A stretch of 63,814 nucleotides of DNA, from assembly GCA_937775295.1 (NCBI GenBank), contig CALKBZ010000048.1, positions 1 to 63,814 on the forward strand, given 5' to 3'. Positions 15,420 to 23,438 of the stretch are shown here, one piece after another. This DNA is from an uncultured Opitutales bacterium. GTDB taxonomy: Bacteria > Verrucomicrobiota > Verrucomicrobiia > Opitutales > Coraliomargaritaceae. How positions within the stretch are numbered: the stretch's first letter is position 1; every line of letters begins with the position of its first letter. Made by a program: the position numbers and the translations under genes. The notes below the pieces were generated by a model that saw only the letters and a program-made list of their open reading frames with translations, searched no databases and had not been told where the DNA came from.

Positions 15420-16809
15420 GTTCGTTTCCTTTCAGTTGTTCTAGTTCGTTGATTGCTTCCCCGATCGAGACGGCGCACGGCACCGCCCACGAGTTGCCCA
15501 GTGCTTTGTAGCGTGGACCATCGGGGCATTCTTCCGCTGGCTTGTTGCGCCACGGTATTCTTGTGAAGTTATCAGGGAATCCCATCAGGCGCTCGCACTC
15601 GATCGGAGTCAGGCGACGCACCCGCATGTTATCCGCGAATACGCACGGAGCACCGTCGCCTTTGCCCGTCTGCCCGTTCTGCGCTTTCAGTGGCGGCACA
15701 ACGTCAGAAGGTGCGCCCCGCCCGTTACGTGCGACACGAGGTTCAAACACAGCGACGGCGTGCCGATCTCCTGCGGTCAGGGGATTAGCCGGCGCTCCGT
15801 CTTTGCCGATGCCGAGCCCGTTGCCTTTCCCTGCGGTCTTGTCTCCATTCTTTCCAGCGTGTCGCGTGGCTTGGTCATGGATCGGTATCACGACGGCGTT
15901 CTCCTGCCCTGAGTTGCGCCCGAGTGTGCTCACACACTCGTCGTTAATGTCGGGGCCTTGCGTGCCGTGAATCGATGTTACCAGATCCGTCGCGTCTTTG
16001 TAGTCCCGCGCCTTCATCGTGCTCGCGCAATCGTCATCGGCATATTGCCCGAACGCTTCCATTCGGTAGCCGACGGCGTGCGGTCCACGCGCCACCAGCG
16101 TATCCATTGTCTCGCTCGCCTCGACGTGCGGCTCATACAGTGCGTTCTCGCCCTGATTAAATGCCGCTCGGTCAATTACGATTGGCCGTTCACGACTCGC
16201 AGCAGCGCCACCCGTAGCATTTCGGGCAGTTCCTTGGATCGCTTCTCTGCTCGGCGGAGTATTCCCGCGCAGGCTCTCGGGCTCAAATAATACCGCTGCG
16301 GCACGTCGCCAGTCTCCAAGGTATCCGACAACAAACACACGCTCGCGTCGCTGCGCCACGTCGAAGTATTGAGCGTCATACGTCCTGTATGCCCACCCAT
16401 ACCCGAGTTCTTCCAGCCCTCCGATGAAGGAGCCAAACGCCCGCCCTTCATCGGCAGACAAGACACCGCGCACATTCTCCCAGACCACCCAGCGGGGGCG
16501 TAGTCGGTTAAGAATGCCAAGGAAGACAAGTGCGAGGTTTCCGCGAGGGTCTGCCATGCCTTTGCGCAATCCTGCGACGCTGAAAGACTGGCAAGGGGTG
16601 CCTCCGCAAAGAAGGTCAATTGATCCTGGTTCGATGTTCCATTCTTCATAGCGCGTCATATCCCCGAGGTTTGGGATAGTTGGATAGTGATGATCTAGCA
16701 CCGCACTCGGGAACGGTTCGATCTCTGAAAAGGCGACGGGTTGCCAGCCTAGTTGGTGCCAAGCCATTGTTGCGGCCTCGATGCCACTGCATACGGATAG
16801 GTATTTCAT
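15412..16809 (-). CDS. dcm: DNA cytosine-5 methyltransferase
   Basis: All main C5-MTase motifs are present: I (SVCSGIEAA, 5-13), IV with catalytic Cys73 (GGTPCQSFS), VI (WENVRG, 110-115), VIII (QRRERVF, 153-159) and a C-terminal ALGNSWAVP motif X. The enzyme would methylate phage DNA to evade host restriction; target unknown. The region between motif VIII and the C-terminus (about 170-380) is long and repetitive in character and holds the target-recognition domain. The gene overlaps both neighbours by a few bases. Codons about 54-212 overlap a second, alternate-frame ORF. Confidence 0.95.
   Translation of the reverse strand: MKYLSVCSGIEAATMAWHQLGWQPVAFSEIEPFPSAVLDHHYPTIPNLGDMTRYEEWNIEPGSIDLLCGGTPCQSFSVAGLRKGMADPRGNLALVFLGILNRLRPRWVVWENVRGVLSADEGRAFGSFIGGLEELGYGWAYRTYDAQYFDVAQRRERVFVVGYLGDWRRAAAVLFEPESLRGNTPPSREAIQGTARNATGGAAASRERPIVIDRAAFNQGENALYEPHVEASETMDTLVARGPHAVGYRMEAFGQYADDDCASTMKARDYKDATDLVTSIHGTQGPDINDECVSTLGRNSGQENAVVIPIHDQATRHAGKNGDKTAGKGNGLGIGKDGAPANPLTAGDRHAVAVFEPRVARNGRGAPSDVVPPLKAQNGQTGKGDGAPCVFADNMRVRRLTPIECERLMGFPDNFTRIPWRNKPAEECPDGPRYKALGNSWAVPCAVSIGEAINELEQLKGNEHE
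16176..16649 (-). CDS. Embedded alternate-frame ORF inside dcm (157 aa)
   Basis: Lying wholly within dcm on the same strand but in another frame, this ORF has an ATG start and a protein-like sequence. It includes APAGWSGRM, PSSEGWKNSGMGG, SLSDTLETGDVPQRYYLS-type wording (here LLSDTLETGDVPQRYYLS) and ACAGILRRAEKRSKELP. From memory, closely similar wording is annotated as small hypothetical proteins near methyltransferases in many unrelated phages. That would mean the frame is widely maintained, whether by selection on this product or by constraint from dcm itself. No function known. Confidence 0.45.
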   Translation of the reverse strand: MKNGTSNQDQLTFFAEAPLASLSASQDCAKAWQTLAETSHLSSLAFLTDYAPAGWSGRMCAVSCLPMKGGRLAPSSEGWKNSGMGGHTGRMTLNTSTWRSDASVCLLSDTLETGDVPQRYYLSPRACAGILRRAEKRSKELPEMLRVALLRVVNGQS

Positions 16810-17054
16810 TCTCCGTCCTCCTTAATCCTCACCGATATGGTGAGGTGATTGCCGTTCATCCGGAACGAGGTTTCAGAGAGCAGCCGTGTTGCGATAGTGC
16901 CATACAGCCCGCGCACACGTATCTTTACGCGCTCGGCTGCGGCGTCCGCTTCTTCTGCGCAGATCCGTTTCGTCTCCGCTTCGATCCCCGCGAGGATGGT
17001 TTGCTGGAAAGTGCTCTGGTCGCGCACACCCTGCGTTTGATTTAAAGCTGGCAT
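16806..17054 (-). CDS. Hypothetical protein (82 aa)
   Basis: A small protein with a helical middle (ILAGIEAETKRICAEEADAAAERVKIRVRG) and a beta C-terminus. Its first 14 residues include QGVRDQS, encoded by the 22-bp block shared exactly with the start of the PP-loop gene at 1921. Its stop overlaps the dcm start. Function unknown. Confidence 0.6.
   Translation of the reverse strand: MPALNQTQGVRDQSTFQQTILAGIEAETKRICAEEADAAAERVKIRVRGLYGTIATRLLSETSFRMNGNHLTISVRIKEDGE
17012..17033 (-). promoter_or_regulatory. 22-bp repeat containing GGTGTGCGCGACC
   Basis: Exact reverse-complement match to 1942-1963. It falls in codons 7-14 of the gene at 16806-17054, again near a gene start and in the direction of transcription. 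It contains TGC-N9-GCA. Confidence 0.4.
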
Positions 17055-17055
17055 A

Positions 17056-17388
17056 CTATTTTTCAGCTCCCTCCGCGTAGAGCACTTCGAAGTTAAGGCA
17101 CTTTGCGACGGCGAGCTCCGCTTGGCAGTTTGCCGACTTCATCCAGCCGGGTAGCATGTAGATCGCGTGGCAAGTGAGGATCTGGTGGAACGAGGTGCGC
17201 ATGTAAACGGCTTCAGGGGGCACGCCAGCGCCATCGCGCCCACCTCCCCAGTTTCGCCACGGGTTAATGACGTGGTAGCTGACTTCAAGCGTGCTTTCGG
17301 CCTGCTCGAATGCTGCGCGGTTGTTATCGGACTCGATGGACGTGGTGATTGGACCAGCGATGTAGATACATTTGATTTTACTGAACAT
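17056..17388 (-). CDS. DUF4406 / nucleoside deoxyribosyltransferase-like protein
   Basis: The ATG at 17388 is chosen for its AGGAG ribosome site; the 21-residue extension upstream reads through the leader. The sequence IKCIYIAGPITTSIESDNNRAAFEQAE, then NPWRNWGGG, and YMLPGWMKSANCQAELAVAKCLNFEVLYAE matches the DUF4406 family, relatives of nucleoside 2-deoxyribosyltransferase. A role in nucleotide salvage or hypermodification is possible but unproven. Confidence 0.8.
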   Translation of the reverse strand: MFSKIKCIYIAGPITTSIESDNNRAAFEQAESTLEVSYHVINPWRNWGGGRDGAGVPPEAVYMRTSFHQILTCHAIYMLPGWMKSANCQAELAVAKCLNFEVLYAEGAEK

Positions 17389-17426
17389 TGTGATGTGTGT
17401 CTCCTGCTGTGTTGCGGTTGGTTGCC

Positions 17427-17519
17427 CTATGGCATTATTAGTTTCCATAGGATTAAGATGATCGGGAGCATGTGTCCTGGCCCTAAGAGTAGGAGTATGA
17501 TTGCTAGTGTGAGTCTCAT
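17427..17519 (-). CDS. Putative 30-residue hydrophobic peptide
   Basis: MRLTLAIILLLLGPG is followed by a second hydrophobic stretch; almost the whole peptide could be membrane-embedded. No good ribosome site is visible. It fills the gap between the structured element and the DUF4406 leader, and could be chance. Confidence 0.3.
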   Translation of the reverse strand: MRLTLAIILLLLGPGHMLPIILILWKLIMP

Positions 17520-17591
17520 CGTATGGTTCGGTTTGCGTTAAAAAAAGTGGATCGGGCGGCGTGTCTTGATAGCGTGCTTTAAGCTCCTTTG

Positions 17592-17659
17592 TCCCGTCAG
17601 CGCACTCTCTGCGGGAACCCGATATGTGAGGGGTTTTACGTTCCCCTAAACTGGTGTTA
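17592..17659 (-). repeat. Structured intergenic element, copy B
   Basis: On the minus strand CCCTCACATATCGGG is followed by a hairpin TCCCG - 15 nt - CGGGA (17592-17616), with CAGAGAGTGCGC in the loop. The element begins at the stop of the upstream gene (17657). It aligns with copy A at 21820-21900, which has the same order and a 15-nt loop. Confidence 0.45.
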
Positions 17660-17995
17660 CAGTTCGACGCGGTTGGTCAGTGAGCGCACTATCTGGATAA
17701 TCATTTGAATGCGGTCGTTATGAGCGTCGTCCACTCGGTTGCCTGTCCGCAAATGGTCTGCGAGATCAACCATCACTGGCAAATCGGCTGTGGGTGATAC
17801 GCCACACGGGGGCTCGGGATCTTCTTGCGATACGATGGAGTGAATGCGCTGCCCGTGATCCACTAGGACGCTGTGCAGTTCATCTAATAGACTGTCGCGG
17901 TATTGACCTAATGCGGAGCGACCTTCCAGTTGCTCTGTGACTTGTGGCTGGCGTTCGGGTGCGGTGCAGGATTTTTGATTTCCGATTTCTGACAT
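17657..17995 (-). CDS. Hypothetical protein (112 aa)
   Basis: A soluble, helical protein without a recognised domain. AGGAG lies before the ATG in a leader (AGGAGAAACACACATT) of the same type as for other genes here. It precedes structured element B and follows the coiled-coil gene. Confidence 0.6.
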   Translation of the reverse strand: MSEIGNQKSCTAPERQPQVTEQLEGRSALGQYRDSLLDELHSVLVDHGQRIHSIVSQEDPEPPCGVSPTADLPVMVDLADHLRTGNRVDDAHNDRIQMIIQIVRSLTNRVEL

Positions 17996-18031
17996 AATGT
18001 GTGTTTCTCCTTTGATTTGGTTGATGTGATG

Positions 18032-19405
18032 CTACGCGATTTGCGCAGCGGTTTCTAAGTAGGTGATGACTGCGGCGATATACTTTACCTCGCCGTCCTC
18101 CACTTCGGGATTCTGCTTTGCCCATGCGATTGCGTGCGCTTCGATCGCGTCGGCATCCACCTTTGCGGCGTCGTCGATTTGTGCGGTCAGGCGTTCGCGT
18201 TCCTTTGCGGCGGCGATGCGGTCGCGTTCCTCCTTTTCGGCCTTGAGGCGTTGCAAGGTGGCTTCTGCTTCTGCGGCATCGTCGGCGAGCTTCTGGCGTG
18301 CTGCCTTCTCGTCGGCTTCGGCTTTCACCTGCGCGGCGTGCTCAACAGTCGCACTATTAAGTAGGGTGGCGTAATCGTCGTCGCTCAGTTTAGAGAGTTG
18401 GGTGAATCCCACCACTTTACCGAGGTCGGCGAGTGCTTCCTGGCGACCTGCGACCAACTCGTGCTGCTTGCGCTCCGCTGCTTCAATGGCTTCGCGTGTT
18501 TCGCGCTCTTCCTTTGCTTTGGCGTCGCGCTTGTCTTGCTCGGCTTTGGCTTTAGCTGTGCGCTCGTCGGCGGCTTCCTGCTCCGCTGCTGCACGGTCGG
18601 CTTTTTCCTTTGCCGCCACACGGTCACGCTCGTCTGCTTCCGCCTTTTGCTTCGCTTCGAGTGCTAACTTGTCTGCTTCCGCCTTGTCAGCCTCGGCTTT
18701 CAAGCGTGCGTTCTCATCGGCGATGCGTTTGCGTTCTTCGAGGTCGTCGGCTTCTTTCTTCAAGCGGGCTTCCTCGGCGATGCGTGCAGCCTCTTTGCGA
18801 TCCGCTGCCGCTTTGTCTGCTGCGGCCTTTTCGTCGGCTTCGCGTTGTGCCTTCGCTGCCGCCTGATCTTTCAAGCCTTGGATGCACTCGGCAAACTGCT
18901 CGTCGTTCATTGCTGCGAGGTTGAGCATCTGAGGATTGCCACCGAGATTGACGACTTCCTCAGTGCGTGCGATCATCTGCTTTTCGCGGAGGTCAGCGAG
19001 GTAGCGTTTCTCGAAGTCTTCCGACTCCTGCAAGTGCGATTCCATATCCTTGAATATGTCGCGCAGGTGGTTCGCCGCTGCTTGGATCGCATTGCCACGA
19101 GTGTTAATGTCCGCCTTTAGATCGACGCGCTTCTTTTCGACCAGCCCGCGAATGTGTTTGAGCTTCAACCGGCTTTCACGAGCCAGCTTCATGTCATCGA
19201 CTTGTGTAATGTCGGTCACGTTGATCGCGGCGGCATCCTTCATCCACTGTTCGGCCTGCTTGTCGAAGTCCTCGAAGATAGCGGCAACCGTTGCTGCGCG
19301 TTCGCCTTGCAAGCCTGCGCCTGTTACGAGTTCGAGGATTGGCGATACGACTGTAACCGCTTCCGCTGGTGTCGCTAGTTGTGTTTGTTCTGCTGTTTCT
19401 GGCAT
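18032..19405 (-). CDS. Long coiled-coil protein, DUF1351-like
   Basis: The ATG at 19405 follows AGGAGACACATCAAA. Residues 60-150 (MKLARESRLKLKHIRGLVEKKRVDLKADI, FKDMESHLQESEDF) match the pattern of DUF1351 proteins, which accompany phage single-strand annealing and exonuclease genes. Residues about 200-430 are an uninterrupted Ala/Glu/Lys/Asp coiled coil. It is probably an accessory of the recombination cassette (RusA, RecE-like nuclease) just upstream. The exact function of DUF1351 proteins is not established. Confidence 0.65.
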   Translation of the reverse strand: MPETAEQTQLATPAEAVTVVSPILELVTGAGLQGERAATVAAIFEDFDKQAEQWMKDAAAINVTDITQVDDMKLARESRLKLKHIRGLVEKKRVDLKADINTRGNAIQAAANHLRDIFKDMESHLQESEDFEKRYLADLREKQMIARTEEVVNLGGNPQMLNLAAMNDEQFAECIQGLKDQAAAKAQREADEKAAADKAAADRKEAARIAEEARLKKEADDLEERKRIADENARLKAEADKAEADKLALEAKQKAEADERDRVAAKEKADRAAAEQEAADERTAKAKAEQDKRDAKAKEERETREAIEAAERKQHELVAGRQEALADLGKVVGFTQLSKLSDDDYATLLNSATVEHAAQVKAEADEKAARQKLADDAAEAEATLQRLKAEKEERDRIAAAKERERLTAQIDDAAKVDADAIEAHAIAWAKQNPEVEDGEVKYIAAVITYLETAAQIA

Positions 19406-19439
19406 TTTGATGTGTCTCCTACTGTGTGTTGATGGTGAA

Positions 19440-19646
19440 TTAGAGTTCGATGGGATTGGAAAAATCGGCGGACTTGATGCTCGGTGTTGCCTGCGCAACG
19501 GGCTTGTCCTGCCAGATCGGGTGAATCGATCCGCTTTTCAAATACGGCCATACCTGTTTCCAGTGCCGGGGTTTAGCACCTTGCGGTGGGTTGTTCTTGC
19601 GCAGCACTGCGCGAGTGCTGCCTGATAGTTTGCTTTTACGTGCCAT
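19440..19646 (-). CDS. Hypothetical basic protein (68 aa)
   Basis: The N-terminal half is basic (MARKSKLSGSTRAVLRKNNPP). No motif recognised. It sits between rusA and the coiled-coil gene with short spacers, so it is probably part of the recombination cassette. Confidence 0.55.
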   Translation of the reverse strand: MARKSKLSGSTRAVLRKNNPPQGAKPRHWKQVWPYLKSGSIHPIWQDKPVAQATPSIKSADFSNPIEL

Positions 19647-19666
19647 AATATGTGACGTGGTTTGGT

Positions 19667-20098
19667 TTAGAAGAAGCTGGCTTGCTCTTGCGGTGCCGCT
19701 TCAACTTCGGTGATTGTGATGTCCACCCGAGGGTTGAGCCTGTCGAGGTCGCCCCCCTTGAAGGTGGTCTTGATTAGATATTCGTCGCTGTCGTCTTCGA
19801 TCCAGCCCGCTTCAACGAGTGCGTCACAAAAGAACTTCTCGTGTATGCACAGCACGTTGGCGCGGTCGGAGCGGCGATTGCTCGGCTTCCAGTAGGTGAA
19901 CTCGATCGTGATCGGTGCCTTTAACTTCACAGTCGCCGCGAGCTGGTCTTTCATCGCGTCCTTGTAGGCAATCTTGATTTGATTGCTGATAATGTGCATC
20001 CAGTTGCGATAATTGTTCAGATTTAGGATCTGCTTCTTATCACGCATGGTTTTGCGCGGTAGAAAGACTGCCAGCGGCGATGTGAAGTTGTATTCCAT
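19667..20098 (-). CDS. rusA: RusA-like Holliday junction resolvase
   Basis: I chose the ATG at 20098 (143 aa, the normal RusA length). The diagnostic segment NRRSDRANVLCIHEKFFCDALVEAGWIEDDSDEYL has the acidic residues that bind metal (Asp in RSDRAN, Asp in CDAL, Asp in EDD). The enzyme cuts four-way junctions made during recombination. It overlaps no neighbour but ends the RecE-like to RusA block (1-nt gap). Confidence 0.85.
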   Translation of the reverse strand: MEYNFTSPLAVFLPRKTMRDKKQILNLNNYRNWMHIISNQIKIAYKDAMKDQLAATVKLKAPITIEFTYWKPSNRRSDRANVLCIHEKFFCDALVEAGWIEDDSDEYLIKTTFKGGDLDRLNPRVDITITEVEAAPQEQASFF

Positions 20099-20099
20099 A

Positions 20100-21116
20100 C
20101 TAGACGGTAGTTGCGGCCTCGGGTTGTGGTTCCGCTTCCGACCATAGGCCGACGTGGGGTTCGCGATCGGCATCGAAGGCAGACAAGCTGTTCCATTGCA
20201 CGATCTCTTGCCACGGGTCGTTGAAGTTGCCCGACTTGTAACACGCTTCCATGTCGTCGATGCCCATGTTCATGCGAGCGAGTCCCGCTTTCCAGTCGCG
20301 CTCGTCACCGTGCTTAATCAGCACCGAGTAAGGCCACTGCTTCTCGACGACTAGCCAGAAGAAGTGCTTAACCTGATGCTCAGTCACCCACTCAATCGTT
20401 TTGGTGTAGTGCGGATACGCCTGATAGTAGAACCGCTTTTTAAAGTCGGCATCCCACTTCATCATATCAGCGATGGTTTTGAGATCCAACACGTAGGCTT
20501 CGCCGTTGGTCAACGCATTGCCCTTCAAGTTCAGATAGTCCGTGCGGCATTGCACCGCGAATGAACCGTCGCCTTGCTCTGTCCGGAATACCACCTCGGG
20601 CAATCCGCCAGTCAGTAGGAGCGATGCCATTGGGCTGCGCTTGATCGCTGCGGCCAAGTGTCCGAGCAATTCCATATCATTCTCGGAGATCACCTTGCGG
20701 CCAGGATGCTGCGCGAAATAGCCCTCTATCTCGTCCTTCTTCATGCCTGCCAAGTATGCAACCTGCTCGGGCGGGAACGGATTCACCAGCAGGCTATTGA
20801 GCACCTGCACCGCATTCGCCTTATCGTCCTTGCTGCGATAGGCCAGATTCGGCGCGATGGAGTATTCCTTGTTGAACACTTCCTGCCCTTCGAGGATCAG
20901 CGTATGTGCTGCCGTGCCAAAAGCCATTGCCGCCGTTTCCTCCTGCGGTGGCAACTCGCCCGTGACGTGGCGCCCTTCAAAGAACTTACGGCGCTCCATG
21001 AACAAGCACACATTCGAGTGACTGACAGCAGGGTTCGCGTGGTAAACGTCGTTCGGCTCACCGAGGATTGCCCCGGTTTGTCCGCCCGCGTGAGGATCGT
21101 AGTTTTTAATATCCAT
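20100..21116 (-). CDS. RecE / exonuclease VIII-like PD-(D/E)XK nuclease
   Basis: The 338-residue protein has the RecE C-terminal domain layout: YHANPAVSHSNVCLFMER at the N-terminus, AMAFGTAAHTLILE with the metal-binding His, EVVFRTEQGD...VQCRTDYL with the conserved Glu and Asp, then VLDLKTIADM (Asp-x-Lys) and the QAYPHY motif. It would resect double-strand ends 5'-3' to feed an annealing protein. Small DUF1351, RusA and annealase-like genes surround it. Confidence 0.88.
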   Translation of the reverse strand: MDIKNYDPHAGGQTGAILGEPNDVYHANPAVSHSNVCLFMERRKFFEGRHVTGELPPQEETAAMAFGTAAHTLILEGQEVFNKEYSIAPNLAYRSKDDKANAVQVLNSLLVNPFPPEQVAYLAGMKKDEIEGYFAQHPGRKVISENDMELLGHLAAAIKRSPMASLLLTGGLPEVVFRTEQGDGSFAVQCRTDYLNLKGNALTNGEAYVLDLKTIADMMKWDADFKKRFYYQAYPHYTKTIEWVTEHQVKHFFWLVVEKQWPYSVLIKHGDERDWKAGLARMNMGIDDMEACYKSGNFNDPWQEIVQWNSLSAFDADREPHVGLWSEAEPQPEAATTV

Positions 21117-21119
21117 GAT

Positions 21120-21602
21120 CTAGTCCGCTGTGTTTACTAGGTCGCGCTCATCCAAAACGGAGAAGATGCGGGCGGCACGGTTGTAACCAATCCGCAGCTT
21201 ACGTTGCAGAGTGGACGTTGTGACCGAAAGGACGGCGGGATCTTGCGCGATCTCGACCGCTTGGGGTAGCAATGGGTCAGCTTCCCCTGTTGGTCCGTCG
21301 TAACGATCGGAACTACTGAACTCCATAGTCGCCTGCATCGAATCGTAGGTGTCCTCAGTTTCGTCCTTGGCTGCTAGAGTGTAGCTAACCTTGGTGTTGA
21401 TCTTTGCAGACTGTGCTCCCGCGTCCCATGTGGACTTGAATGCGATTGCGGCCTTCACTGGCTTGTCGCCTGTCGGGTCGCTCTCGGCGGCATACTCTTC
21501 GACTTTATCAAGGTGATCCATTACGAGCCCTCGGATTTGTTGCGCGATTAACTCGGCAATGCCTGCTTTGCGCAGGTGTGGTGTTATGTTTACTTCTGAC
21601 AT
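21120..21602 (-). CDS. Protein with FtsK-gamma-like winged-helix domain
   Basis: Residues 108-157 (ADPLLPQAVEIAQ...STLQRKLRIGYNRAARIFSVLDERDLV) closely follow the FtsK gamma domain, the winged helix that reads KOPS sequences and contacts XerD. Residues 1-105 are an unrelated alpha/beta domain. No motor domain is present. The ATG is preceded by AGGAGACACA. In a recombination cassette it may steer host XerCD or target chromosome-like KOPS sites; that is inference. Confidence 0.75.
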   Translation of the reverse strand: MSEVNITPHLRKAGIAELIAQQIRGLVMDHLDKVEEYAAESDPTGDKPVKAAIAFKSTWDAGAQSAKINTKVSYTLAAKDETEDTYDSMQATMEFSSSDRYDGPTGEADPLLPQAVEIAQDPAVLSVTTSTLQRKLRIGYNRAARIFSVLDERDLVNTAD

Positions 21603-21907
21603 ATATCGTTGTGTCTCCTATGTGTTGTTATTGTTGGTTGGTGAAAAATGGGGGAGAGGGGCAGTTGCAAATCTACCTATAAGCGGCTTCTCTTCCGCTT
21701 GACGTGCGTGTGATACTTAAAGGGGATGCTCCTTAGAACTTAATCGTTTGAAGTAACCCTACGCTGGGACTGCTCAATTCCCGTGCCTCTCCATAAGTTG
21801 CTGTAAAAAAGAAGACTCTGCCCACCCCTTCGCGCTTCCTGTGGGCGTAATACATGAGGGCAAAAATTACACAAAACCCCCCGAAGGTTTACAGAGTCAG
21901 ATTCGTG
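21603..21907. other. Intergenic region with structured elements
   Basis: About 300 bases between the FtsK-gamma gene and the conserved recombination protein. It holds the AGGAGACACA leader, a hairpin AAGCGG/CCGCTT near 21690-21710, structured element A (21820-21900) and a 40-codon ORF (21733-21855, minus) with no ribosome site that I do not call. It is probably a processing, termination and re-initiation site within the operon. Confidence 0.5.
21820..21900 (-). repeat. Structured intergenic element, copy A
   Basis: On the minus strand CCCTCATGTATTACG precedes GCCCAC - 15 nt - GTGGGC (21820-21846) with CAGGAAGCGCG spanning stem and loop; AGAGTC and a T-run follow (CTTCTTTTTT). A long-range GACTCTG/CAGAGTC pair brackets it. 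Copy B at 17592-17659 shares order, loop size and several sequence blocks. The downstream T-run makes it terminator-like. Confidence 0.45.
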
Positions 21908-22990
21908 TTAGCTGGTGGCGGCTTCTACGTCGCCCCAGGTGTTGATGAGTTGTGTCACGGTGGATACGGGCAGGTCTTTCACTGCTTTGATCGTCTTCGC
22001 CGTGCCCAGTTCGTTCGCGCAGTAGGTCAATAGCACCTTCTCGCTAACCTTCGCGTCGAGGATGCGGGTTTCCAGATCGTCGCGCTGCTCCTTTGCGTAT
22101 TGCTCGGCGGCTTCGTCCACCTCTTCGACGGGAGCGGTTTCCGCTTTCGGCTCCGGCTTCGTCTCCGCTGCTTTCTTCGCAGCCGGTTCCGCCTTCTTCG
22201 CAAACTTGTCATCCATGTTGGACGCATTCGCTAGTTTCGGATCGGGGAACACATCGCTCAAGCGTGCTTCGCCGTCTTTGACTGACGTGCCCATGCCGAT
22301 CAGCAGATCCAGCTTGTTAAGATCAATGTCCGCGAGTTTGTTCGCTTCCACCGATGCAAGGACGCGCTTCTCCATGTCCTTCGCGTTGATGTTCGATTCG
22401 CCGCCCATCTTAATTAGGAAGTTCACGATACGGGCAACCTTCTGATCCAGTGTGCCTTTGCCGCGAGCTGCGTCCTTAATGTCGGGCATGATCGCTTTGA
22501 ACATTGCCTTGGGCACCACTTTGAAAATCGCGTCGCGCAGCACGATCGAGCAACCCGCATTGATCGCCAGCATAATCATGTCTTCGTCGTAGCCAGTCGC
22601 GCCGCGCTTCTTCTGCACCTTGCGCGTCTTCTCGACCGTGCTAGATACGTTGTTCTCCAAATCGTGACAGAACCCCTGACACGTCACCACGCCGTTGACG
22701 CGATCCACGTCAATCGGGCGCGATCCTGAGCGCAGGTTGCCATACGATGAGGCGAGGATTTCAGCAAAGCGAACGGACTCGCCTGTGATCGTCTTGCCGC
22801 CACGGGGTAGGGAGAAGAAACACGCACTGGCGGTTTCCACGTCCATCGTTGCGAGGGTCAGCACATTGTTGCGCACCCGTGAGAGTTCCCGAGGGAATTG
22901 TTTTGCGGTCGCGATCTGAGTGTTGATTTCAGAGGCGGTGATTTGAGCGATTGCGCTCTTAGGCGTTGCGTCGATTACTTCGAGTTCCAT
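21908..22990 (-). CDS. Conserved phage protein linked to recombination cassettes
   Basis: The segment LATMDVETASACFFSLPRGGKTITGESVRFAEILASSYGNLR, then CQGFCHDLENN, MIMLAINAGCSIVLRDAIFKVVPKA, is a well-conserved phage and prophage protein of about 300 residues that I recognise as usually annotated hypothetical. The C-terminal 110 residues add a charged linker and a small helical domain. Its position upstream of a RecE-like nuclease is where a RecT or Sak-type annealing protein usually sits, so it may be the single-strand annealing or DNA-binding partner. That is inference. Confidence 0.6.
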   Translation of the reverse strand: MELEVIDATPKSAIAQITASEINTQIATAKQFPRELSRVRNNVLTLATMDVETASACFFSLPRGGKTITGESVRFAEILASSYGNLRSGSRPIDVDRVNGVVTCQGFCHDLENNVSSTVEKTRKVQKKRGATGYDEDMIMLAINAGCSIVLRDAIFKVVPKAMFKAIMPDIKDAARGKGTLDQKVARIVNFLIKMGGESNINAKDMEKRVLASVEANKLADIDLNKLDLLIGMGTSVKDGEARLSDVFPDPKLANASNMDDKFAKKAEPAAKKAAETKPEPKAETAPVEEVDEAAEQYAKEQRDDLETRILDAKVSEKVLLTYCANELGTAKTIKAVKDLPVSTVTQLINTWGDVEAATS

Positions 22991-23012
22991 GTCGTTTCGG
23001 TGGTTGGTATGA

Positions 23013-23438
23013 TTACTGTTGGTTGAGCGCCGTCACGGGCGGCTCAGTTGAAAGTTTGCTGCGTTGCACAGCGAAAAAGTCACGAGGCCGCACATGCAAC
23101 TTGCGGTGGAGGTAGCGCCCTTCGAGTTCGCCAGCAGATACCCATCGGCTGATCGTCTCACGTCGCACCCACACACGACCGAGCAAACTAGCTGGCACCC
23201 ATTCATCAGGTGCCGCCCCGATAGCTGCCATCGCTTCAAAGATCCGTTGCGACTCGGCGATATGACTGCGAATGCTATCACCCTCCGCGATGATTGCGTC
23301 TTTCATTGCCGCAAGCTGCTTCTCGTCACGCTCTAGCCCGTCGAGGCATTCACGCAAACGACGACTCGACGCATGTAACGATTCAGTTTTAGCCGGCTCC
23401 ACCTTGCGGCGGGTTTGCTGCTTCTTCACTTGGCTCAC
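23013..23438 (-). CDS. Coiled-coil plus wHTH DNA-binding protein (141 aa)
   Basis: Residues 25-75 form a coiled coil (RLRECLDGLERDEKQLAAMKDAI). Residues about 82-125 (VPASLLGRVWVRRETISRWVSAGELEGRYLHRKLHVRPRDF) form an excisionase/MerR-like winged helix. The GTG start overlaps the stop of the small RHH gene (GTGA), so both are made together. It may be an excisionase or a transcription regulator of the leftward operon. Confidence 0.65.
   Translation of the reverse strand: MSQVKKQQTRRKVEPAKTESLHASSRRLRECLDGLERDEKQLAAMKDAIIAEGDSIRSHIAESQRIFEAMAAIGAAPDEWVPASLLGRVWVRRETISRWVSAGELEGRYLHRKLHVRPRDFFAVQRSKLSTEPPVTALNQQ

Noticed and set aside
21733..21855. 40-codon leftward ORF in the intergenic structured element
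   Set aside because: Protein-like in part but no ribosome site, and it covers the hairpin of element A; left as an alternative reading.
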